Shown: one piece after another, positions 1 through 8,895 of the stretch
How the letters are laid out: every line of letters starts with the position of its first letter
How positions within the stretch are numbered: the first letter of the stretch is position 1
Source of the DNA: Armatimonadetes bacterium UBA5352
GTDB taxonomy: Bacteria > Armatimonadota > Zipacnadia > Zipacnadales > UBA5352
Assembly: GCA_002411015.1 (NCBI GenBank)
Contig: DHPY01000065.1
Coordinates: forward strand, 1 to 55,422
Length of the DNA: 55,422 nt
Reading direction: 5' to 3'
The notes under the pieces: model-generated
What the model was told of the DNA's origin: nothing
Seen by the model: the letters and a program-made list of their open reading frames with translations, nothing else
Databases searched by the model: none
Translations under genes and position numbers: made by a program

Positions 1-56
1 TATTTTATGGACGCTGCACTAGAGCATTCGCGAAGGATGGCCCCGGAGGTTACTGG

Positions 57-2531
57 ATGATACAACGCGCGCTCATCGCAGGTCTACTCCTCTTTATTGC
101 CGGATGCGGCGCTGGTGCGCAGGAGGATGTGCTGGCCAATCCCGGCTTCGAGAGCGGAGAGCGGGAGCCGCAGGCATGGACCTTCAACCGCCGTGGCACC
201 CAGAGCGAGATCACATGGGACACCGAGCGGAGTGCATCGGGCCGGCGCTCAGTCCGGTTGGTGAATGAGGCCGGTCAGAGCGGCAACGTCCTGCAGACGG
301 TGCGTTTCGATCCCCCGCTGCCCACAGGCACAGTTGTTGAGTATGGCGCGATGTCTGCCACGCAGAACGTCACCGGCGAGTCGCCGCGCATCGTGCTCTA
401 CCTGCAGCCGCCCACAGGTGACCGGCAGAACGCCGGCACACCGGGCATCCCGGGGACGCACGATTTCACGCCGATCTCAGGCACTACCACCACCAACAGG
501 CCCGTCGCGAGCATCGTCATCTACCTCACACACTACGGAACCGGGAGCGCGTGGTGGGATGACGCGTACCTGCGGATTGCACGTGCGGAGTCGGTGACGG
601 TCGTCTCGCGGCCCGGGACCAGCGGAGGGCGCTTCCCGCTCCGGACCGGGGACGACCTGACGCTCACGCTGGATGACGCCGGCGGCCTTGCGGAGGTTCG
701 CATCGGGCGAAAGAGCATCCGGCGCGGCGACCTGCCCTCGGGGATCTGGGTGCAGCCGTGGCGCGGGCGCCGCCTGCCGGTCGCCGGCAGGATATCCTCC
801 TCCGACGGAGGCGTGCAGCAGAGCTCACAGAGCGGCATGGACGGCCTGTCGGTTCAGTGCCGCTGGAGCGCTGAGGCCGACCTGATCCGCTGCGATGGCG
901 CGATCACCGACCGCAGCGGGGGGGAACGCGGGGCGGACCTGATCGTGTCGCTGCCGATCGGGGACGGCCGCTGGCGCTGGTGGCAGAGCATCGTCCAGTC
1001 AATGCCGCTCGCGGCGGCTAACCTCGACGACCTCACTTTCTCGGCGATCACAGGTGCGGATGCGGGGCTGTCGCTGGCGGTGCCTGCCAACAGCCCCGCC
1101 GACTGCTCCTTCGGCTGGTCCGAGGACCTCGGCTACCATCTGCGCTTCCGCTTCGGGCTCTCGGCGCTCGCGACCGGCGACCTCAAGAGCCGCGCACCTT
1201 TCAGCTTCACGATCTCCCGCGTTGACCCTCAGTGGGGCCTGCGGGATGCCGCTCGCCGCTACCAGGCGGCCAATCCGGAGGCATTCGTGAGGCGCGCGAG
1301 GCGTGACGGGCTCTGGCTCTTCGGCGAGCCGAAGATGGCCCTGCCGGACCCGGAGAACTACGGATTCCACGAGGGCGGGCCGACAGGCTGGGAGGTCGAT
1401 GAGGAGCATGGGATCGCGACCTGCCCGTACATCGTGCCGGGCCAGCGGGAGATCCAGCGTCTTGACAGCCTCCCTGCGTCCACGGATGACGCTCTGCGGC
1501 TGTTCCGGCGCTGGCGCCCGCCGGTCGGCTCGGCGCGCGCCGACCGCGGGTGGGATGATCCCGAGGTCATTGAGAACTGCCTGCTGCACGATGCGCAGGG
1601 GCAGCCGCGGGTGGTGATCCGCGAGACGGCGTGGGGAGGGAACTCCGTGACCTTCCCGATGAACGCCAACCCGTGGCTGTTCGAGGGCAGCGACCGCAGG
1701 ACGGTGGGGCGGATGCTCGTGGACTACAGCGCAACGCTGCACCGGCAGATTCCTGCGCTCGATGGGATGTACATCGATTCACTGGGGATGTGGGGCGATC
1801 ATGACAACTTCCGGCAGGAGCACTTCCCCTACGCGCGCCTGCCGCTGAGCTACGATGCCGCCACCGGGCGACCGATGATCCCGAACCACCTGTCACTGCT
1901 CGAGTTCCTGCAGGCACTCGGGGAAGTGCTCCATCCGGAGGGCAAGCTCATCTTCGGCAACGGCATCCACCCGACCCGCCGCTTCCAGGCGCACGCGGTG
2001 GATGTGCTGGGGGTCGAGGGCCGCGGGCAACTTGAGCACAAGCGGACCATCGCGGGCAGCAAGCCATTCCTGCTGCTGATCTACAACATCCACACACGGC
2101 CTGCTGAGATGGAGGACTGGTTCAATCGCTGCGCGCAGTGGGGGATCTACCCCTCGTTCGGGAACATCACACTCTTCCGGACGCAGGAGGCATACGCGCC
2201 CATCGCGCAGCTGAACAACCGGTATGTTCCGGCGATGCGCCAGGTCACGGAGGCCGGCTGGCAGCCGGTTACGTACGCGGAGGCATCGGGCGGAGTGATG
2301 ATCGAGCGGTGGGGGCCGGGCGGCGACGGGGCGATCTACCTGACGGTCTTCTCGGAGCGCGCCAACAGGGCGACACTGACGCTGGACACCGCTGCGCTAG
2401 GCCTCGGCACGGGCTTCGTGGCGCGGGACCTGCTCAGCGGCGAGCAGTTCAGCGCGCGGCCAGCGACTGACGGGGCCACTCTCAGCCTGAGGCTGAACGC
2501 GAAACGAGTGCGGATGCTGAAGCTGCGCTAG
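57..2531 (+). CDS. Secreted lipoprotein, glycoside-hydrolase-like with N-terminal carbohydrate-binding-type domain
   Basis: 824 aa. The N-terminus has a lipoprotein signal with lipobox IAGC (Cys17), so it is probably anchored on the outside of a membrane. Residues ~25-175 start with the NPGFESG signature of jelly-roll carbohydrate-binding modules. The middle is a beta-sandwich-like region, and residues ~390-760 look like a TIM barrel: the stretch around DGMYIDSLGMWGD (~562-574) and GKLIFGNG (~636-643) resembles the beta-strand ends of GH-like barrels in uncharacterised glycan-degrading proteins. An all-beta tail follows. The ATG start is set by GGAGG about 7 nt upstream. The gene converges with the PaaK-like gene across a 7-bp gap. 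Exact substrate and family are not recognised; hydrolase function is inferred from architecture only. Confidence 0.85.
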   Translation: MIQRALIAGLLLFIAGCGAGAQEDVLANPGFESGEREPQAWTFNRRGTQSEITWDTERSASGRRSVRLVNEAGQSGNVLQTVRFDPPLPTGTVVEYGAMSATQNVTGESPRIVLYLQPPTGDRQNAGTPGIPGTHDFTPISGTTTTNRPVASIVIYLTHYGTGSAWWDDAYLRIARAESVTVVSRPGTSGGRFPLRTGDDLTLTLDDAGGLAEVRIGRKSIRRGDLPSGIWVQPWRGRRLPVAGRISSSDGGVQQSSQSGMDGLSVQCRWSAEADLIRCDGAITDRSGGERGADLIVSLPIGDGRWRWWQSIVQSMPLAAANLDDLTFSAITGADAGLSLAVPANSPADCSFGWSEDLGYHLRFRFGLSALATGDLKSRAPFSFTISRVDPQWGLRDAARRYQAANPEAFVRRARRDGLWLFGEPKMALPDPENYGFHEGGPTGWEVDEEHGIATCPYIVPGQREIQRLDSLPASTDDALRLFRRWRPPVGSARADRGWDDPEVIENCLLHDAQGQPRVVIRETAWGGNSVTFPMNANPWLFEGSDRRTVGRMLVDYSATLHRQIPALDGMYIDSLGMWGDHDNFRQEHFPYARLPLSYDAATGRPMIPNHLSLLEFLQALGEVLHPEGKLIFGNGIHPTRRFQAHAVDVLGVEGRGQLEHKRTIAGSKPFLLLIYNIHTRPAEMEDWFNRCAQWGIYPSFGNITLFRTQEAYAPIAQLNNRYVPAMRQVTEAGWQPVTYAEASGGVMIERWGPGGDGAIYLTVFSERANRATLTLDTAALGLGTGFVARDLLSGEQFSARPATDGATLSLRLNAKRVRMLKLR

Positions 2532-2538
2532 GCGCCGG

Positions 2539-3855
2539 TCAGGCTCTCCCGCGCATGTCCACGACGGCACGCGGCGAGCCCTGCGGCCCCTCGAGGCTGC
2601 TGCGCTCCACGATCGACACGCGCACCGTCAGGCCCAGCAGCGCCGCGAGCTCGCGCTCGAGATCGCCACGCCGGCGGCCCAGCTCGATGAGGCCGCGTTC
2701 GGTGTCGGCCTGCTGCGCCGGTACCGCGACGCGCACCTCCACGTCATCGTAGGAGCGCTCACCGACGGCGATCTGCCGCTCGGTGCTGACGCCCAGCACC
2801 CGCTCGACTGTGCGGCCGATGGCCTCCGGCTGGATGGATATCCCGCGCACCACGATGGTCTCATCGGTGCGCCGGCTCGGGCGCGTGACGCGCGCCAGCG
2901 TCCGGCCGCAGGCGCATGGCTCGGTGAGCATCGCACAGGTGTCGCCGGTGCGGTAGCGGATGACGGGGAGCGCTTCCTTCTCCAGCGTGGTGATGACCAA
3001 CTCGCCCTCGCTGCCGGGCGGCAGTGGCTGGAGCGTCTCGGGGTCCACGATCTCCGCGAGGAAGTGGTCCTCGTTCACATGGAGGCCGTCACGGGCCTCG
3101 CACTCGGAGGCAAAGCCGGGCCATGCTGCCACGCGCACGCCGTAGTTGTCCACCGCGCGAACGCTCAGCCTCTCCTCGATCTCCGCGCGCACCGTCTCCG
3201 GCCACGGCTCACCGCCGAGCAGCGCCACCTGCAGCCACAGCCCGCGCGGCCCGAGCTGGACCTGCTCAAGCTCCGCCGCCAGTCGCACGGCGTCCGATGG
3301 CAGCGCCGTGAGCACCGTCGTGCGGTAGTCATGCATCACCTGAACCTGCTTGCGATAGTCGCCGCCGGGCACGGAGATCACCGACGCGCCGATGAGTTGG
3401 GCGCCACGGACGAAGCCGAAACCGGCGTCGAACATCCCGGTCTCGAAGGGGATCTGAACCACCGAATCGGCGGTCACGCCGGCCATGCTCATAACGCGCG
3501 CGGCAAGCTGTCCCCAGTGCTCCAGGTCGTTGCGCGTGTAGGCCGCGACGGCCGTCCCCTGCGTGAGGCCCGGGGCGGTGTCCATGCGCACGACCTCACG
3601 CAGCGGCACAGCGAAGAAGCCGTAGGGGTAGCCCTGAGCGAGGTCATCTCGAGTGATCAGCGGCACACATGCGAGGTCGCCGAGGGAGCGCACACCATCG
3701 GGTACGCAGTCGATATCGGCGAAGCGCTCGCGATAGAAGGACACGTTGCGCATGGCGCGGTTGAGCGTCACCTGCAGGCGCTCGAGCTGAAGCTGCAGGA
3801 GCTCCTCGCGCGACATAGTCTCGATCTCCGGCTGCCACATTCGCTGTCTCTCCAT
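2539..3855 (-). CDS. PaaK-like phenylacetate-CoA ligase family protein with degenerate ATP loop
   Basis: 438 aa from the ATG at 3855, chosen because GAGGGGA lies 6 nt upstream; the open frame extends 14 codons further, into livF. The whole length follows the PaaK fold: N-terminal FYRERF, then YTRNDLEHW, GLHVNEDHFL (~257-266), YRTGD (A7, 301-305), a Cys-rich CACGR segment and the A8-like RRTDETIVVRG. Family members adenylate phenylacetate or related aryl acids and pass them to CoA. Here the phosphate loop SSGTTGKP is replaced by APGLTQGTAV (94-103) and the YGLSE motif by YGVRV, so normal adenylation is doubtful. It is the last gene of the liv operon, a known arrangement for PaaK homologues, pointing to an imported aryl or amino-acid-derived substrate. 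Confidence 0.85.
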   Translation of the reverse strand: MERQRMWQPEIETMSREELLQLQLERLQVTLNRAMRNVSFYRERFADIDCVPDGVRSLGDLACVPLITRDDLAQGYPYGFFAVPLREVVRMDTAPGLTQGTAVAAYTRNDLEHWGQLAARVMSMAGVTADSVVQIPFETGMFDAGFGFVRGAQLIGASVISVPGGDYRKQVQVMHDYRTTVLTALPSDAVRLAAELEQVQLGPRGLWLQVALLGGEPWPETVRAEIEERLSVRAVDNYGVRVAAWPGFASECEARDGLHVNEDHFLAEIVDPETLQPLPPGSEGELVITTLEKEALPVIRYRTGDTCAMLTEPCACGRTLARVTRPSRRTDETIVVRGISIQPEAIGRTVERVLGVSTERQIAVGERSYDDVEVRVAVPAQQADTERGLIELGRRRGDLERELAALLGLTVRVSIVERSSLEGPQGSPRAVVDMRGRA

Positions 3856-3887
3856 GATCTTCCCCTCACTCCAGGGCGTGGCGCCCG

Positions 3888-4619
3888 CTACTCCCAAATC
3901 TCTCCGTAGGCGCGTCCGAGGTATGCGCGCTGGACCTCCGGGTTGTCCAGCAGGTCCTGGGCGGTGCCCTCAAGGACGATGCGGCCGGTCTCAACCACGT
4001 AGCCGCGATCAGCGATCCGCAACGCCGCCCGCGCGTTCTGCTCGACCAGCAGCACCGTCAGCCCCTCATCCCGCAGCCGCTTGACCTCGGCGAGGACCTG
4101 GTGGGCGATGATCGGGGCGAGACCGAGCGACGGCTCATCGAGCATCAGCAGCTTCGGCCGCGACATCAGCCCGCGGGCGAGCGCCAGCATCTGCTGCTCG
4201 CCGCCGGAGAGGCTGCCCGCAAGCTGCCTCCGACGCTCGTGCAGGCGCGGGAAGCGCTTGTACTGCGCCTGCAGGTCGGCCGCGATCTCCTCGCGGGAGG
4301 AGCGTGTGCGCGAGTAGGCCCCGAGCAGCAGGTTGTCCTCGACGCTGAGGCTGCCGAAGACCTGCCGGCCCTCGGGCACGTGCGCGATCCCGGCCCGCAC
4401 GAGGCGTCCCGGTCTCCATGAGGTCACGTCCTGCTCGCCGAGTACGATCCGGCCCGAGTCGGGGCGGATGAGTCCGGAGATGACCTCGAGCGTGGTGCTC
4501 TTCCCCGCCCCGTTCGCGCCTATCAGGCTGACGATCTCCCCTGCGCCAACGTGCAGCGAGATTCTCCGAAGCGCCTGCACGCGGCCGTATGAGGCGTCAA
4601 TGCTGGTCAAGCGCAGCAT
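3888..4619 (-). CDS. livF: Branched-chain amino-acid-type ABC transporter ATPase LivF
   Basis: 243 aa cytoplasmic ATPase that energises uptake through LivH/LivM. Walker A GANGAGKST (~34-42), signature LSGGEQQ, Walker B LLMLDEPS and the switch histidine region LLVEQNA are all intact. The typical LivF opening (LRLTSIDASYGRVQAL) is present. ATG 4619 overlaps the livG stop (TGATG) and has GAGGAGG 10 nt upstream; GTG 4622 is an alternative one codon earlier. It is the fourth ORF after livH in the same operon, followed by the PaaK-like gene. LivF rather than another ABC ATPase is supported by gene order and length. Confidence 0.95.
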   Translation of the reverse strand: MLRLTSIDASYGRVQALRRISLHVGAGEIVSLIGANGAGKSTTLEVISGLIRPDSGRIVLGEQDVTSWRPGRLVRAGIAHVPEGRQVFGSLSVEDNLLLGAYSRTRSSREEIAADLQAQYKRFPRLHERRRQLAGSLSGGEQQMLALARGLMSRPKLLMLDEPSLGLAPIIAHQVLAEVKRLRDEGLTVLLVEQNARAALRIADRGYVVETGRIVLEGTAQDLLDNPEVQRAYLGRAYGEIWE

Positions 4620-5392
4620 CACAGCTCCGCCTCCTCGCCGAGGTAGGCGGCCAGCACGCGCTCATCGTGGCGGATCTGCTCCGGCGGCCCCTCGGCCAGC
4701 CGCCGGCCACCGTCGAGCACCAGTATCTCCTCGGAGATGCTCATCACCAGCGACATGTCATGCTCGACCAGCAGGACCGTGACGCCACCGTCGCGGGTTC
4801 GTTGGATGATCTCGCCCATGCGGTCGGTCTCGCGCATGTTCAGGCCGGCAGCAGGCTCGTCCATCAGCAAGAGCTTCGGCTCGGAGGCGAGCGCCCGCGC
4901 GACCTCCACGAGCCTGCGCTGGCCGATCGGGAGCTCGGACGCCGGGCGGCCGGCGAGATCTGCCAGCCCCGCCTGCTCGAGCGCACGCATCGCCAGCGCG
5001 CGGCATTCACGCTCCTCGGCTCGCGCCCCGAGGATGCCGAGGGCGGCGGTGAGCATGCTGCTGCGGCCCCCGAGGTGGTGGCCGACCATCACGTTCTCAA
5101 GCACCGTCATCTGATCGAACAACAGGCTCGTCTGGAAGGTCCGCCCGATGCCAAGCGCAGCGATCCGGTGGGTCGGCATGCGCAGGAGTTCGTGCCCGTT
5201 GAACCTGGCAGACCCGCTGTCGGCGGGGATGACACTGGTAAGCAGGTTGAAGATGGTCGTCTTGCCGGCACCGTTGGGGCCGATGAGCGCCTTGATGCTT
5301 CCCTCCGCGACATCGAAGGCGACGTCGCTGACTGCCTCGAGGCCGCCAAATGTCTTCGTGAGCCCGCTCACCTGCAGGAGCGGCCTGCTCAT
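4619..5392 (-). CDS. livG: Branched-chain amino-acid-type ABC transporter ATPase LivG
   Basis: 257 aa. Starts MSRPLLQVSGLTKTFGGL, the usual LivG opening. Walker A GPNGAGKTT, the LivG-specific insert with RTFQTSLLFDQMTVLENVMVG, the signature-region LPIGQRRLVEVARAL and Walker B LLLMDEPAAGL are visible; the canonical LSGGQ is replaced by the LivG-type PIGQ form. The start is the ATG at 5392, which overlaps the livM stop by 4 nt (ATGA); a longer open frame upstream is only livM in another frame. Pairs with LivF as the second ATPase subunit. Confidence 0.95.
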   Translation of the reverse strand: MSRPLLQVSGLTKTFGGLEAVSDVAFDVAEGSIKALIGPNGAGKTTIFNLLTSVIPADSGSARFNGHELLRMPTHRIAALGIGRTFQTSLLFDQMTVLENVMVGHHLGGRSSMLTAALGILGARAEERECRALAMRALEQAGLADLAGRPASELPIGQRRLVEVARALASEPKLLLMDEPAAGLNMRETDRMGEIIQRTRDGGVTVLLVEHDMSLVMSISEEILVLDGGRRLAEGPPEQIRHDERVLAAYLGEEAEL

Positions 5393-6438
5393 CGCTCTGC
5401 CCCCCCGCGGCCACGAGCGCGACGTGCTCGGACGCGGCCGGAAACGATCTCCCAGAGCCTGCCGAGGGCCCTTGAGAGGCCGCCGGGCATCACGATCATC
5501 AGGACCATCAGGATCAGGCCGTAGACCACGATATCGTACTGCGCCCACGGTCTCAGGAACTCCTGGATGAAGGTGATCGAGACCGCGCCCACGACCGGGC
5601 CCCACAGCGTGCCCTGCCCTCCGAGCACTACCATCACGAGGAGCGCGACGGAGGTCTCGAAGGCGAAGGGGGTAGGCGAGATGAAGCGCATGGACGAGTG
5701 GGCGTAGAGCGAGCCGGCGATGGACGCGTAGGCCGCGCTGATCACGAACGCGCGGACCTTGAAGGAAGCGGTATCGATCCCGAGGATCTGAGCGGCCAGC
5801 TCGCTGTCATGCAGGGCCCTCAGCGCCCGACCGGGTCTCGATTCGACCAGGTTTGCGAAGAGGACGGTCAGCAGGCAGACCCAGGCCCAGACGAAGTAGT
5901 AGTAGCGCAGGTCAGTGTTGAGGTCGAAGCCGAGGATGCTGATACCGGGCGTCTTCATTCCCGCGGGGCCGCCGGTCATGCCCTCCCACTGGCGCAGGAC
6001 GACCGCGACGATGATCCCGACACCGAGTGTCGCCATGGAGAGGTGATGTCCCTTGAGGCGCAGCGTGGGCCGGCCGACAAGCCATGCCACAAAGGATGTC
6101 AGGGCGAGCGCCGCCAGCAACGCCAGCCATGCGTTCCAGTCGTAGGTCGCGGTCAGGATGCCGGAGGTGTAGGCGCCGATGCCGAAGAACGCGGCATGGC
6201 CGAGGGAGACCTGCCCGGCATAGCCCATCAGGAGGTTCAGACCGGTTGCCAGGATCAGGTTCAGGCCGATGAAGATGATGACGTGAATGTAGTAGGTGTT
6301 CCGGACCACCAGTGGCAGCAGGGCCATGAATGAAAAGAGAGCCAGGATCTGCAGCTTCTGCATGTAACGGCGGCGCGCGAGCAGGGCAGCTTCATCGGAC
6401 ATGTTCGGCTGAGACTGAGGGGCAAGCTCGACACTCAT
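5389..6438 (-). CDS. livM: Branched-chain amino-acid-type ABC permease LivM
   Basis: 349 aa polytopic inner-membrane permease. Hydrophobic segments span most of residues 25-330, and the family-typical stretches NLLMGYAGQVSLGHAAFFGIGAY, GPAGMKTPGIS and VVLGGQGTLWGPVVGA are present. Pairs with LivH to form the pore for the substrate delivered by the LivJ-like lipoprotein. The start codon lies 1 nt after the livH stop, indicating coupled translation. The C-terminus is rich in Arg and reaches into the cytoplasm. Confidence 0.95.
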   Translation of the reverse strand: MSVELAPQSQPNMSDEAALLARRRYMQKLQILALFSFMALLPLVVRNTYYIHVIIFIGLNLILATGLNLLMGYAGQVSLGHAAFFGIGAYTSGILTATYDWNAWLALLAALALTSFVAWLVGRPTLRLKGHHLSMATLGVGIIVAVVLRQWEGMTGGPAGMKTPGISILGFDLNTDLRYYYFVWAWVCLLTVLFANLVESRPGRALRALHDSELAAQILGIDTASFKVRAFVISAAYASIAGSLYAHSSMRFISPTPFAFETSVALLVMVVLGGQGTLWGPVVGAVSITFIQEFLRPWAQYDIVVYGLILMVLMIVMPGGLSRALGRLWEIVSGRVRARRARGRGGAER

Positions 6439-6439
6439 A

Positions 6440-7318
6440 TCAGTCGTCGCTCCCCTCTCGCCCCAGAATGCCGCTCGGGCGGATGAGGAGCATCGCGATC
6501 AGCACAATGAAGGCGATGGCGTCTTTGTACTGCGAGCTGATGAGCCCGGCCCCAAGCGCTTCGAGTACGCCGAGGACGAGGCCGCCGAGGATTGATCCGA
6601 GTCCGTTACCGAGGCCGCCGAGGATGGCGGCGCAGAAGCCCTTCAGTCCCAGCATCGCGCCCACGTTGTACTGGGCCATGGTAACCGGCGCGAGCACGAT
6701 TCCCGCGATGGCGCCGATCGCCGCTGCGAGGGCGAACGACCATGAGACCATGCGCGAGAGCTCGATACCGCACAGCTGTGCAGCGGGCGGGTTGATGGCG
6801 CAGGCTCTCATGGCTTTACCGACGATCGTGTACTCGAAGACCGCCCACATGATGAGTGCGGTGACGAGGGTGGCGCCGAGCACCCAGAGGGACTGCGGCG
6901 TGATGGTAGCGCCGAGGATGACGATGGGGGTGTCGCCGCTGAAGGCGGGCAGGGGCCGCTCGTCCGGGCCCCAGATGATGCTGGCGAGACCCCTGATGAA
7001 GATGGAGGCGCCGACCGTAATGATGACGAGCACGACGGGGGATGAGTGCCGGGCCGGGCGAATCGCGGCGCGATCGAGCACGAGACCGACGATGGTGGTG
7101 ATGGCCACAGCCACCAGTGCGGCCAGCCAGAGCGGCAGTCCCCAGGCGGCCATCGCCGCGGCGGTGATCATCCCGCCGAGCATGACGAACTCGCCCTGCG
7201 CGAAGTTGATCACGCCGGTGGCGTTGTACACCAGCGAGAAGCCGAGGGCGATGAGCGCGTAGGTGCCGCCGGTGGTGAGCCCGGATAGGAAGAACTGCCA
7301 GACCTGCACGGCCGTCAT
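6440..7318 (-). CDS. livH: Branched-chain amino-acid-type ABC permease LivH
   Basis: 292 aa from the ATG at 7318 (GGAG 11 nt upstream); a TTG at 7348 would add 10 residues. Family hallmarks are GGTYALIALGFSLVYNATG, INFAQGEFVMLG and AAILGGLGNGLGSILGG. About eight membrane segments. It is separated from the upstream binding-protein gene by a gap containing a strong stem-loop (7476-7507), a common arrangement that lets the binding protein be expressed above the permeases. Confidence 0.95.
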   Translation of the reverse strand: MTAVQVWQFFLSGLTTGGTYALIALGFSLVYNATGVINFAQGEFVMLGGMITAAAMAAWGLPLWLAALVAVAITTIVGLVLDRAAIRPARHSSPVVLVIITVGASIFIRGLASIIWGPDERPLPAFSGDTPIVILGATITPQSLWVLGATLVTALIMWAVFEYTIVGKAMRACAINPPAAQLCGIELSRMVSWSFALAAAIGAIAGIVLAPVTMAQYNVGAMLGLKGFCAAILGGLGNGLGSILGGLVLGVLEALGAGLISSQYKDAIAFIVLIAMLLIRPSGILGREGSDD

Positions 7319-7475
7319 CGGGGTCCGATCTCCATGTGCCACATGCAAGTGAACGAGCCGCGCTCACGGCGCAACATGAGCTCGGCCCGCACGCGGGACG
7401 GATGGGGCTGCGCAGGGCTATTCCCGGCGGCGGCCGACAATACCTGTCTCGGCGCAGCTTTTTGTTGGGAAAGGG

Positions 7476-7507
7476 GCGGGCGCGTCGGGAGTTCCCGTCG
7501 CGCCCGC
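7476..7507 (-). promoter_or_regulatory. Intercistronic stem-loop between livJ and livH
   Basis: Arms GCGGGCGCG (7476-7484) and CGCGCCCGC (7499-7507) pair perfectly. After one unpaired T on each side, CGGGA and TCCCG extend the stem to about 14 bp around a 2-nt tip. It begins 25 nt after the livJ stop and has no T-run. A role as partial terminator or as mRNA 3'-end protector for livJ is inferred. Confidence 0.6.
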
Positions 7508-7531
7508 TGAGCTGTGCGGTTCACTGTGCGG

Positions 7532-8785
7532 CTAACCCGTTGGTCCGCCGTCCTCGGCAGCCGCGCCATCCGCGGCACCCTCAAGCAACGTCCACTCGCC
7601 GTTCTTGATCGTGATCATCACGAAGGCGTCCGGGCTCAGGCCGTAGTGGCGTTCGGCGGAGAAGTTGAAGGTGCCGCCGATTCCGTGGAAGTCCGTGGTG
7701 TTCTCGATTGCATCGCGGATCTGCGCCGGCTCAGCCCCTCCGGTCTTGACCGCGTTGACCACGAGCATGATCGCATCCCAGGCATGGCCACCGAAGGTGT
7801 CAGCGGACTTGCCGTACTTCTCCTCGAACGCGGATGCGTACTGAAGCAGCAGCTCCTTCCGTGGGTCGTCGTCCGGAAGCTGATTGGCAACCAGCAGCTT
7901 GCCGGCCGGGAGGATGACGCCCTCGGCGCCCGCGCCCGCACCCTCGATGAAGCGCCGGTTCGCAACGCCGTGGCTCATGATCACGGGCATCCCAAGGTGC
8001 AGTTCGTTCGCCTGCTTGGCGGCCAGCGACGGCGATGGGCCGATGCCCCAGCAGACCATCGCGGCGGCGCCGCTGTTCTTGATCTTGGTGAGCTGCGCGG
8101 TCATGTCCTTATCGGTGTCGGAGAATTCCTCTTTGGCGACGATCTCGATCTTCGACGCGGGGGCCAGCTTCTCCATCTGCTTGAGGCCCTCGATGCCGAA
8201 GCCGTCGCTCGCGGTGATCGCGGCGACCTTGGCGATGCCGTTCGCGTTGCAGTATTCGAAGATCCTGGCCACAGCATCCTCATCACTCTGCGGCGTGTTG
8301 AAGACCCACTTCTTGACCGGGTCGGTGATGGCGCGCGCGGCGGCGCAGGAGATCAGAGGAATCTCGGACGTCTCGATCATCTCAATGATCGCCATCGTGG
8401 TGCCCGAGCGACTGGGACCAACGATCGCGACCACGTTCTCCTTCTCGATGAGCTCGCGAGTGACCGTCAGGCCCTCCACCTCGTCACCCTTGGTGTCGCG
8501 GATCAGGATCTCGATCGGACGACCGTCGATCCCACCCTCGGCATTGATCTGCTCCTGCAGCATCTCCGCCGTCTCGGCCTCGGGCTGTCCAAGTGCCGAG
8601 GCGGGGCCGCTCAGGTCGAAGATCCCGCCGATCTTGATCGGTTCGCCAGACGGCTGCTGGGTTGGCGGAGTGGGATCGATTCCGGGCTGATCCTCCGGCT
8701 CCTGTGTCGGGCAGCCTGCGAGTACGGCCACAGCGGCAAGCGCGGCGAACAGCAGTAACACCCGGTGCTTCAGCAGCGTGCGCAT
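7532..8785 (-). CDS. livJ: Branched-chain amino-acid-type ABC transporter substrate-binding lipoprotein
   Basis: 417 aa. Lipobox LAGC (Cys25) followed by a Pro/Gln-rich spacer (~27-48), then a type I periplasmic-binding fold starting EPIKIGGIFDLSGPASALG. Typical Leu/Ile/Val-binding motifs follow: EINAEGG-like QINAEGGIDG, AIVGPSRSGTTMA, ISCAAARAITDP, FGGHAWDAIMLV. It captures the solute outside the membrane and feeds LivHM. Specificity cannot be read from sequence; the PaaK-like partner suggests an amino acid or aryl acid. GGAGG lies 8 nt before the ATG. First gene of the operon, with a promoter at 8834-8862. Confidence 0.95.
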   Translation of the reverse strand: MRTLLKHRVLLLFAALAAVAVLAGCPTQEPEDQPGIDPTPPTQQPSGEPIKIGGIFDLSGPASALGQPEAETAEMLQEQINAEGGIDGRPIEILIRDTKGDEVEGLTVTRELIEKENVVAIVGPSRSGTTMAIIEMIETSEIPLISCAAARAITDPVKKWVFNTPQSDEDAVARIFEYCNANGIAKVAAITASDGFGIEGLKQMEKLAPASKIEIVAKEEFSDTDKDMTAQLTKIKNSGAAAMVCWGIGPSPSLAAKQANELHLGMPVIMSHGVANRRFIEGAGAGAEGVILPAGKLLVANQLPDDDPRKELLLQYASAFEEKYGKSADTFGGHAWDAIMLVVNAVKTGGAEPAQIRDAIENTTDFHGIGGTFNFSAERHYGLSPDAFVMITIKNGEWTLLEGAADGAAAEDGGPTG

Positions 8786-8833
8786 CGGTGCGCCTCCCTC
8801 TACGTCCGCGATGGCAGTGGCGTATTAGCGCGC

Positions 8834-8862
8834 AGTGTAGCAGTCTGCGGCATGTCATGCAA
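8834..8862 (-). promoter_or_regulatory. Predicted sigma-70-type promoter of the liv operon
   Basis: On the minus strand TTGCAT (8857-8862) and TACACT (8834-8839) are separated by exactly 17 nt. The start of transcription would fall near 8827, leaving a ~40-nt leader before the livJ ATG. It sits in the only gap between the gamma-glutamyltransferase-like gene and livJ, so the liv operon can be transcribed independently. Confidence 0.6.
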
Positions 8863-8895
8863 GGCATGAGGCGCGACGGCGTGGTCTCACGCAGA

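Noticed and set aside
1..56. Left edge of the window
   Set aside because: 56 bases with a ribosome site for the first gene but no further recognisable feature; no upstream gene end could be supported.
7514..8758. Plus-strand open frame of 414 codons
   Set aside because: Antisense to the LivJ-type lipoprotein gene, which has lipobox, family motifs, ribosome site and promoter.
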